64,000 nt of DNA from Streptomyces flavofungini (lineage in GTDB: Bacteria; Actinomycetota; Actinomycetes; Streptomycetales; Streptomycetaceae), in assembly GCF_014650815.1 (NCBI RefSeq), contig NZ_BMVR01000006.1, forward strand, positions 425,912-489,911, written 5' to 3'. A program made the position numbers and the translations under genes. This document shows, piece by piece, positions 58,163 through 64,000 of this stretch; the stretch's first letter is position 1, and every line of letters begins with the position of its first letter. Below the pieces are notes generated by a model. That model saw only the letters and a program-made list of their open reading frames with translations. It ran no database searches and was not told the DNA's origin.

Positions 58163-59953
58163 ATGGGAGATGAGCGGGCAGAGGAAGAGCGGCTGCGGAC
58201 GTCCACGGTGGCCTCGCGGCGGGGTGCCGCCGTGGCCGTCTGGTATCTGCGGGCCGTGACGTTCGTGAACTTCCTCAGCGCCGTGTGGGTCTCGCTCGGC
58301 CAGGACCTGCGGCGCCACAACACGGAGAACTACTTCACCCCGTACCTGCTCACCGCGGGCTTCGCCTCCGGCGTCTTCACGATGTTCCTGGCGATCACCA
58401 TGCGGCGCAGGAAACGCGCCGCCTGGATCCTCAACCTCGTCCTGAGCGGCCTCTTCCTGCTCCTGTTCGCCCTCGCGATGTGCTTCCCGGAGATCAGGCA
58501 GTACGCGCAGAACTGGATCTCGCTCGGCCTCACCGCGCTGTTCGTCGGCGCGCTCCTCGTCGGCCGCCGCGAGTTCTACGCGGTCGGCGACCGCTCGAAC
58601 CCCAAGCTCGCGGCGGCCGTGGCCGTCGGCGGCCTCCTGGTGACGTCCCTGCTCGCCGCGTTCCTGGTGACCGTCACCAACCGCGCCCACGACGAGTACC
58701 GCTCGACGTTCGTCGACCGCTGGCGCTACGGCACGATGCGCCTGGTGTCGCTGGCCGCCGACGACACCCGCTTCGCCGGGATCACCACGCCGGGCTGGGT
58801 CAACGTCACCATCAACGTCCTGAGCACGGTGCTCCTGTGCGCCGTCCTGTACGCCGCGTTCCGCTCGCGCCGGGCCGTCGACCCGCTGTCGGAGGACGAC
58901 GAGGAGCGGCTGCGGGCCCTGCTCGACCGGCACGGCGAGCGCGACTCGCTCGGCTACTTCGCGCTGCGCCGCGAGAAGAGCGTGGTGTGGTCGCCGACGG
59001 GTAAGGCGGCGGTCGCGTACCGGGTCGTCAGCGGCGTCTCGCTGGCCTCCGGCGACCCCATCGGCGACCCCGAGGCCTGGCCCGGCGCCATCGAGCCCTG
59101 GCTCGCCGAGGCCCGCGAGCACGGCTGGACCCCGGCGGTGATGGGCGCGAGCGAGGAGGCCGGGACCATCTACGCCCGGCACGGCCTGGACGCCCTGGAA
59201 CTCGGCGACGAGGCGATCGTGGAGATCGCCGCCCGAGGCGGAGCCTCCAAAGAGCACTTCACCTTGGAGGGCCGGGCCATGCGCACGGTCCGGCAGGCGT
59301 ACAACCGCGTCAAGCGCGCCGGGTACGAGGTCCGCATCCGCCGCCACCACGACATCCCCGCCGACGAGATGGCGTACCTCCTCGAGCGTGCCGACGACTG
59401 GCGCGACGGCGCCACCGAGCGGGGCTTCTCGATGGCGCTCGGGCGGCTCGGCGACCCGGCGGACGGCGAGTGCGTGATGCTGGAGTGCCGTGACGGCGAC
59501 GGTGAACTACGAGCCGTGCTGTCCTTCGTGCCGTGGGGGCCGCAGGGCCTCTCGCTCGACCTGATGCGGCGCGACCGGGACTCCGAGAACGGCCTGATGG
59601 AGTTCATGGTGATCGAGCTGCTCCAGCGCGCGGCGGAGATCAAGATCACGCAGGTGTCACTGAACTTCGCGATGTTCAGGTCCGTCTTCGAGCGTGGCTC
59701 ACGGCTCGGCGCGGGCCCGGTGCTCCGGCTGTGGCGCTCGCTGCTCAGCTTCTTCTCCCGGTGGTGGCAGATCGAGTCGCTGTATCGCGCCAACGCCAAG
59801 TACCGGCCCATCTGGGAACCTCGTTTCCTTCTCTTCGAGAAGAGCGGCGACCTGCTGCGCATCGGCGTCGCCGCCGCTCGCGCCGAAGGGTTCCTCGAAG
59901 CGCCGGGACTGCCGAAATGGCTGCACCGCAAACATCTGGAGTCCCGACGATGA
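58163..59953 (+). CDS. Membrane protein with phosphatidylglycerol-lysyltransferase-like (DUF2156) domain
   Basis: Protein of 596 residues. Residues 20-230 hold about six membrane helices. The C-terminal 310 residues are an MprF/LysX-type GNAT-fold domain: YFALRREKSVVWSPTGKAAVAYRVV, SGDPIGDPE, WTPAVMGASEE and FEKSGDLLRIG. MprF-type proteins move an aminoacyl group from tRNA to phosphatidylglycerol to reduce surface negative charge. The same architecture is common in actinobacteria with untested substrates. The ATG has no obvious ribosome site. Its stop overlaps the next gene (ATGA), pointing to an operon of two membrane proteins. Confidence 0.88.
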   Translation: MGDERAEEERLRTSTVASRRGAAVAVWYLRAVTFVNFLSAVWVSLGQDLRRHNTENYFTPYLLTAGFASGVFTMFLAITMRRRKRAAWILNLVLSGLFLLLFALAMCFPEIRQYAQNWISLGLTALFVGALLVGRREFYAVGDRSNPKLAAAVAVGGLLVTSLLAAFLVTVTNRAHDEYRSTFVDRWRYGTMRLVSLAADDTRFAGITTPGWVNVTINVLSTVLLCAVLYAAFRSRRAVDPLSEDDEERLRALLDRHGERDSLGYFALRREKSVVWSPTGKAAVAYRVVSGVSLASGDPIGDPEAWPGAIEPWLAEAREHGWTPAVMGASEEAGTIYARHGLDALELGDEAIVEIAARGGASKEHFTLEGRAMRTVRQAYNRVKRAGYEVRIRRHHDIPADEMAYLLERADDWRDGATERGFSMALGRLGDPADGECVMLECRDGDGELRAVLSFVPWGPQGLSLDLMRRDRDSENGLMEFMVIELLQRAAEIKITQVSLNFAMFRSVFERGSRLGAGPVLRLWRSLLSFFSRWWQIESLYRANAKYRPIWEPRFLLFEKSGDLLRIGVAAARAEGFLEAPGLPKWLHRKHLESRR

Positions 59954-60696
59954 GCACCCTGTCCCGGCTGGCCCGCGCCGAGTGGGGCCCGCTGTACAGC
60001 ACGGTCCGGGACCGGCTCGTCGCCCGCCGCTGGCGCGCGATCCCCGTGACGCTGGCCGCCGTCTGCCTGACGGCCGCGTTCCAGTACGTGCAGAACCAGT
60101 CCTGGGGCTACCAGTTCGTGCAGAACATCGGCTGCGTACGGGCCGAGGACCCGCTGGGGCTGTCCCTCCTGCGCACCCCGCTCTCCCTCTTCGTGCCCGC
60201 CCTCGACCTGCCGGTGTGGGGCGCGCTCGCGCAGATCCTGCTGGTCTTCGGCATCGCGGAGATCTGCCTCGGCCCGTGGCGCATGCTGCTCATCGGGTAC
60301 GCGGCGACGCTGGGCGGCACCCTGTACGCGCGCCTCGGCATCGAGCTGGGGCCCGACAACTGGATCGGCCTGCCCGCCTCCGACGCCCAGGTGGTCGACA
60401 CCGGTCCTTCGGCGGCCGTCGTGGGGCTCGCGGTGTACGTGTGCTGGCGCTACCGGGCGTACGCCACCGGGGCGTTCGTGATCGTCCTGATGGTCGTCGA
60501 GGTGCTCGTCAAGAACAACCTCGCGGGCAAGGAGCATCTGGCGGCGATCGCCGGGGTGGTCGTGGTGACCGTGGCCCTCGACGCGGCGGTGTGGGCGCGT
60601 CAGCGGGTGCGCGGCGGGACCTCGGGCCCGCGCGGGCCGGGATCCGGGGGCGCGGGGCGCGGCTCGGGGTCCGGTTTGCCGCCGATGAGGTCCTGA
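59950..60696 (+). CDS. Polytopic membrane protein of unknown function
   Basis: Protein of 248 residues with about five hydrophobic segments (RAIPVTLAAVCLTAAF, VWGALAQILLVFGIAEICL, MLLIGYAATLGGTLYARLG, AAVVGLAVYVCWRYRAYA, FVIVLMVVEVLVKNNL). The loop layout suggests rhomboid-like topology, but a GxSG motif and catalytic His are not evident (only GPSAAVVG), so an inactive rhomboid-fold protein is a guess. It is translationally coupled to the MprF-like gene (ATGA). The last 32 residues are Gly/Arg-rich and overlap antisense with the next gene by 97 bases. Confidence 0.8.
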   Translation: MSTLSRLARAEWGPLYSTVRDRLVARRWRAIPVTLAAVCLTAAFQYVQNQSWGYQFVQNIGCVRAEDPLGLSLLRTPLSLFVPALDLPVWGALAQILLVFGIAEICLGPWRMLLIGYAATLGGTLYARLGIELGPDNWIGLPASDAQVVDTGPSAAVVGLAVYVCWRYRAYATGAFVIVLMVVEVLVKNNLAGKEHLAAIAGVVVVTVALDAAVWARQRVRGGTSGPRGPGSGGAGRGSGSGLPPMRS

Positions 60697-61400
60697 AAGC
60701 GGCGGCGCGGGCCCGTCCAGCGGCGGTCGTGGCGGAAGGCGCGCAGGCGGGCGCGGGCCCGGGCGCGCGGCCGGTTGCGGTAGCACCTCCGCGCCCACGC
60801 CGAGCCGGGGCGGGCGAGCCGGATCGCGCCGACCAGCGCGACGAACGGCACCACCATGCCGATCAGGGCCAGGCGCAGCTTGCCCTTGGCCAGCGCGATT
60901 ACGGCGAAGCCGCAGTTCAGGGTGATGTTCAGGGCGAACGCGACCCGGTCGTGGCGCTCGTCGGCGGTGAGCTCGTTCACGCCGAAGGGGCTGAAGCCGG
61001 TGAGGATCAGCACGACCAGGGCCGTCGTGAGGACCACGACCTCCACGCTCTGGCGGCCCTGCTCGCTCCAGTACACGTCGTCCAGGTGCAGGATCAGCGC
61101 GAACTCGTCCAGGACCAGGCCCGCGCCCACCCCGAAGATGACGGCGGCGCACATCGACCCGAAGCTGTGCCGCCCGGCGGCGACCGCCCAGAAGCCGCCC
61201 ACCAGCATCAGGAAGATGCCCGGCACGACGTGGTGGATGTGGACGTCGCCCGTCTTGATGTTGCGGAACGGTCCCTTCCCCGCGCGGATGAGGCGCGTGA
61301 TGGTCCGGGTGACCAGGAACGAGCCCACGAAGGAGACCAGCGCGAGCAGCAGGGGCAACTTCCCCGGCTCCACGATGTTCCGGTACCACCAGCCGTCCAT
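60600..61400 (-). CDS. Polytopic membrane protein with HIHH motif, function unknown
   Basis: Protein of 266 residues with about six hydrophobic segments. Features: GDVHIHHVVPGIFLMLVGGFWA (a histidine cluster near residue 52), an acidic segment VLDEFALILHLDDVYWSEQGRQS, and LTGFSPFGVNELTADERHDRVAF. Histidine and acidic residues in membrane loops could bind a metal or be catalytic. The C-terminal 80 residues are Arg/Pro-rich. The ATG at 61400 begins the first conserved Trp-rich segment. I recall homologues widely in actinobacteria, annotated as integral membrane proteins. It converges with and overlaps the gene at 59950. Confidence 0.82.
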   Translation of the reverse strand: MDGWWYRNIVEPGKLPLLLALVSFVGSFLVTRTITRLIRAGKGPFRNIKTGDVHIHHVVPGIFLMLVGGFWAVAAGRHSFGSMCAAVIFGVGAGLVLDEFALILHLDDVYWSEQGRQSVEVVVLTTALVVLILTGFSPFGVNELTADERHDRVAFALNITLNCGFAVIALAKGKLRLALIGMVVPFVALVGAIRLARPGSAWARRCYRNRPRARARARLRAFRHDRRWTGPRRRFQDLIGGKPDPEPRPAPPDPGPRGPEVPPRTR

Positions 61401-61515
61401 GGGCCCATCTTCCGGTTCGCCCCCGGCTTTCGCAGGTGGGAGCGGCAGCCGGTGGTGTCGGCGGGCGTCCCGTCCCGCCCCGGCCGGGCCCGGCCGCCCC
61501 GGGTAACCTCGCCGA

Positions 61516-62310
61516 ATGCCCAGACCCACCCCCGCCGACGGCCTCCGGTTCGCCTTCGGGACGCTCACCGTGATCCCCGTCCACGTCCGCAGGTGGGACC
61601 GGGAGGCCGCCCGCGCGGGCATGCTGTGCGCCCCGCTCGCGGGCCTGGTCGTGGGGCTCGGCGCCGCCGCGGCGGGGTCGGCGCTCCTTGCCCTCGGCGC
61701 CGGACCGCTGCTCGCTTCCGTCGCCGCCGTCGCCGTGCCCGCGGCGGCCACCCGGGGGCTGCACCTGGACGGGCTCGCCGACACGGCCGACGGGCTCGGC
61801 AGCGGCAAGGCGGCCGACGACGCGCTGCGCATCATGAAGCAGTCCGACATCGGCCCGTTCGGCGTCATCACCCTCGTCCTGACGCTGCTCGCGCAGGTCG
61901 CGGCCCTCACCGGGCTGTACGACGAGAGCTGGACGCACGGCGCCACCGCCACCGTCATCGCCGCCACCACGGCCCGCCTCGCCCTCACCCTGGCCGCCCG
62001 CGCCGGCGTCCCCGCGGCCCGCCCCGAAGGCCTGGGCGCCGCCGTCGCCGAGACCGTCCCCACGCCCGCGGCGGTGGCCGTCCTCGCCGCCACCACGGCC
62101 GCGGCGGCAGCGGCGGGGCTGCCCGGCGGAACAGCCATGGCGGCGCAGAACGCGGCCGCCGTGGTGCTCGGCTGCGCCGCCGCCGGACTGCTCCTGCGGC
62201 ACTGCGTGCGGCGCTTCGGCGGCGTCACCGGCGACGTCTTCGGAGGACTCGCCGAGACCACCGCCACCACCGTCCTCCTTGTGCTCGCCCTCGGCCAGCA
62301 CGCACAGTGA
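61516..62310 (+). CDS. cobS: Cobalamin synthase (adenosylcobinamide-GDP ribazoletransferase)
   Basis: Membrane enzyme of 264 residues that joins AdoCbi-GDP to alpha-ribazole as the last step of the nucleotide loop pathway. The acidic metal site is in GLHLDGLADTADGLGSG, followed by QSDIGPFG; the C-terminal FGGVTGDVFGGLAE completes the signature. About six hydrophobic segments. The ATG is at the usual position for the family. It shares the strand with cobU and cobT. The gap of 102 bases to pepA holds no strong terminator, so read-through is possible. Confidence 0.95.
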   Translation: MPRPTPADGLRFAFGTLTVIPVHVRRWDREAARAGMLCAPLAGLVVGLGAAAAGSALLALGAGPLLASVAAVAVPAAATRGLHLDGLADTADGLGSGKAADDALRIMKQSDIGPFGVITLVLTLLAQVAALTGLYDESWTHGATATVIAATTARLALTLAARAGVPAARPEGLGAAVAETVPTPAAVAVLAATTAAAAAAGLPGGTAMAAQNAAAVVLGCAAAGLLLRHCVRRFGGVTGDVFGGLAETTATTVLLVLALGQHAQ

Positions 62311-62412
62311 GGCGCACCGCAACAATTACGGGCGTAGGCTCGCGACGGGCTTACCACCCAAAAGCCCGCAAGACTTCAGTGAAACCTCCTATGAAAGAGG
62401 GACTTCAGCACC

Positions 62413-63981
62413 GTGACTGCTCTGACTCTCAGCACCGCCGCCGCGTCCGGCCTGCGTGCCGACGCGATCGTCGTCGGTGTCGCGAAGGGCGCCAAGGGGC
62501 CGGTCGTGGCTCTTGGCGCCGAGTCCGTGGACAAGGCGTACGACGGCAAGCTCGCGTCCGTCCTGGAGACCCTCGGCGCCTCGGGCGGCGAGGGCGAGGT
62601 GACGAAGCTGCCCGCGCCGTCCGGCTTCAAGGCGCCGGTCGTCCTGGCAGTCGGCCTCGGCACGGTCCCCGAGAAGGACTCGGCGTACGACGCGGAGACC
62701 CTGCGCCGCGCGGCCGGTGCCGCCGCCCGGGCCCTCGCGGGCACCAAGAAGGCGGGCTTCGCCCTGCCGGTCGCCGACGCCGCCGACGCCGGTGCGATCG
62801 CGGAGGGCGCCCTGCTCGGCGCGTACTCCTTCGACGCCTACAAGGGCAACGGCAAGGACACCAAGCCCGCCAAGGGCAAGGGCAAGGCCGAGTCCTCCGA
62901 CAAGGCCGACAAGGGCGGCAAGGCGCCGCTCGCCGAGGTCGCCCTGCTCGGCGCCAAGCCGCGCGACAAGGCCCACAAGGCCGCCGTCGAGCGCGCGACC
63001 GCCGTCACCGAAGAGCTCAACCGCGCCCGCGACCTGATCAACACCCCGCCGAACGACCTCGACCCCGAGGCCTTCGCGGCGGTCGCCACCGCCGCCGCCA
63101 AGGAGCACGGCGTCAAGATCCAGGTCCTGGACGAGAAGGCGCTCGCCAAGGGCGGCTTCGGCGGCATCCTCGGCGTCGGTGTGGGCTCGGACGCCCCGCC
63201 GCGCCTGGTCAAGCTGTCGTACACCTCGGCCAAGGCCAAGAAGCACCTCGCCTTCGTCGGCAAGGGCATCACGTACGACTCGGGCGGCATCTCGCTGAAG
63301 CCCGCCGGGCACAACGAGACCATGAAGTGCGACATGAGCGGCGCGGCCGCCGTGTTCGCCGCCGTGATCGCGGCCGCCCGCCTCGGCCTGGAGGTCAACG
63401 TCACCGGCTGGCTCGCGCTCGCCGAGAACATGCCGTCCGGCTCCGCCACCCGCCCCGGCGACGTCCTGCGGATGTACAGCGGCAAGACGGTGGAGGTGCT
63501 CAACACCGACGCCGAGGGCCGCCTCGTCCTGGCCGACGCCATCGCCAAGGCCTCCGAGGACAAGCCCGACGCGATCGTCGACGTGGCCACCCTCACCGGC
63601 GCCATGATGATGGCCCTGGGCGGCCGCACCTTCGGCATCCTGGCCAACGACGACGCCTTCCGCACCTCGGTGCACGAGATCGCGGAGGAGGTCGGCGAGC
63701 CGTCCTGGCCGATGCCGATGCCGGAGCACCTGCTCAAGGGCATGGACTCCCCCACCGCCGACATCGCCAACATGGGCGAGCGCATGGGCGGCGGCCTGGT
63801 CGCCGGACTCTTCCTGCGGGAGTTCGTCGGCGAGGGCATCACCTGGGCCCACCTGGACATCGCGGGCCCCGCCTACAACGAGTCCGCCCCCTTCGGCTAC
63901 ACCCCGAAGGGCGGCACCGGCTCCGCGGTCCGCACCCTGGTGCGCCTCGCCGAGCGCACCGCCGCGGGCGACCTCGGCTGA
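62413..63981 (+). CDS. pepA: Leucyl aminopeptidase, M17 family
   Basis: Two-metal cytosolic aminopeptidase of 522 residues that removes N-terminal residues from peptides. The C-terminal catalytic domain has VGKGITYDSGGISLKP (metal Lys and Asp), MKCDMSGAAAVFAA and the signature NTDAEGRLVLADAI; the bicarbonate-site Arg is in EGRL. The N-terminal regulatory domain (1-170) contains a lysine/glycine-rich insert (about 140-175, KGNGKDTKPAKGKGKAES), not common in the family. GAGGGAC lies about eleven bases before the GTG. The gene is complete and ends 19 bases before the window edge. Confidence 0.96.
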   Translation: MTALTLSTAAASGLRADAIVVGVAKGAKGPVVALGAESVDKAYDGKLASVLETLGASGGEGEVTKLPAPSGFKAPVVLAVGLGTVPEKDSAYDAETLRRAAGAAARALAGTKKAGFALPVADAADAGAIAEGALLGAYSFDAYKGNGKDTKPAKGKGKAESSDKADKGGKAPLAEVALLGAKPRDKAHKAAVERATAVTEELNRARDLINTPPNDLDPEAFAAVATAAAKEHGVKIQVLDEKALAKGGFGGILGVGVGSDAPPRLVKLSYTSAKAKKHLAFVGKGITYDSGGISLKPAGHNETMKCDMSGAAAVFAAVIAAARLGLEVNVTGWLALAENMPSGSATRPGDVLRMYSGKTVEVLNTDAEGRLVLADAIAKASEDKPDAIVDVATLTGAMMMALGGRTFGILANDDAFRTSVHEIAEEVGEPSWPMPMPEHLLKGMDSPTADIANMGERMGGGLVAGLFLREFVGEGITWAHLDIAGPAYNESAPFGYTPKGGTGSAVRTLVRLAERTAAGDLG

Positions 63982-64000
63982 TTCGTTTCGCTGGGTACGG

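Noticed and set aside
59170..62325. A 1051-residue open frame on the minus strand
   Set aside because: It lies antisense to the MprF-like, 59950 and cobS genes, which have clear domain motifs; no motif in the long frame.
1..64000. Mobile elements, prophage, CRISPR, tRNA/rRNA genes, secondary-metabolite cluster
   Set aside because: No transposase, integrase, spacer-repeat array, tRNA-like fold or biosynthetic assembly-line gene was found; gene content and order are conserved core.

Overview
The window is chromosomal DNA of a Streptomyces or very close relative. GC is very high, third codon positions are almost always G or C, GTG and TTG starts are common, many adjacent genes overlap by 4 bases (ATGA or GTGA), and -10 boxes resemble TAGGGT. 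The gene order (glkA with its partner gene, fadD, a pimB-like gene, NlpC/P60 pair, trpD, qcrCAB/ctaE, ctaCDF, adenosine kinase, erpA, nadA, pspA, cobU/cobT/cobS, pepA) is, from memory, that of the core arm around glkA in S. coelicolor. No phage, insertion sequence, CRISPR array, tRNA or rRNA was found. This is conserved core chromosome and not an island.

Layout. 1-9.3 kb: a NarL-type two-component pair (regulator cut by the window edge), an acyltransferase, an esterase with a membrane protein, an endonuclease-like protein, glucokinase with the small protein encoded upstream, an ArsA-like ATPase, a lipid-binding-fold protein and a phosphoesterase. 9.6-20 kb: acyl-CoA ligase, two glycosyltransferase-type proteins for envelope glycolipids, a gluzincin-type lipoprotein, two NlpC/P60 hydrolases, and a NYN nuclease. 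20-28 kb: rhomboid protease coupled to an Lrp-like sensor domain, an OmpR-type two-component set, a DASS transporter with glycerate kinase, and a PLP enzyme under a SAM-IV riboswitch. 28.5-39 kb: trpD and the respiratory supercomplex genes, all on the minus strand: ctaC-ctaD-ctaF, and ctaE-qcrC-qcrA-qcrB. 39-46 kb: a cysteine desulfurase-TusA fusion, adenosine kinase, an A-type Fe-S carrier and the Fe-S enzyme NadA. 46-54 kb: MFS exporter, a second NarL-type pair, PspA/PspAA and an HtrA protease. 54-64 kb: cobalamin nucleotide-loop genes (cobU, cobT, cobS) mixed with membrane proteins, ending with leucyl aminopeptidase.

How the parts fit. Electron flow from menaquinol to oxygen is covered by QcrCAB plus CtaCDEF. 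The sulfur/Fe-S genes beside it (desulfurase-TusA, ErpA) could supply the Rieske protein and NadA. PspA, HtrA, NlpC/P60, L,D-transpeptidase and glycosyltransferases make this an envelope-rich segment.

The most interesting points are the SAM-IV riboswitch with a six-codon leader and attenuator-like hairpin before a class V aminotransferase, a rare-codon island in the catalytic core of ctaD, inverted repeats at the ctaE start and the ctaC promoter, a 104-nt dual-coding overlap at a histidine kinase, fusion proteins (IscS-TusA, metallo-beta-lactamase-like-CobU), and a family of dispersed intergenic hairpin repeats, one of which duplicated a gene tail. Functions come from sequence motifs read by eye and from memory of families; no database search was run.
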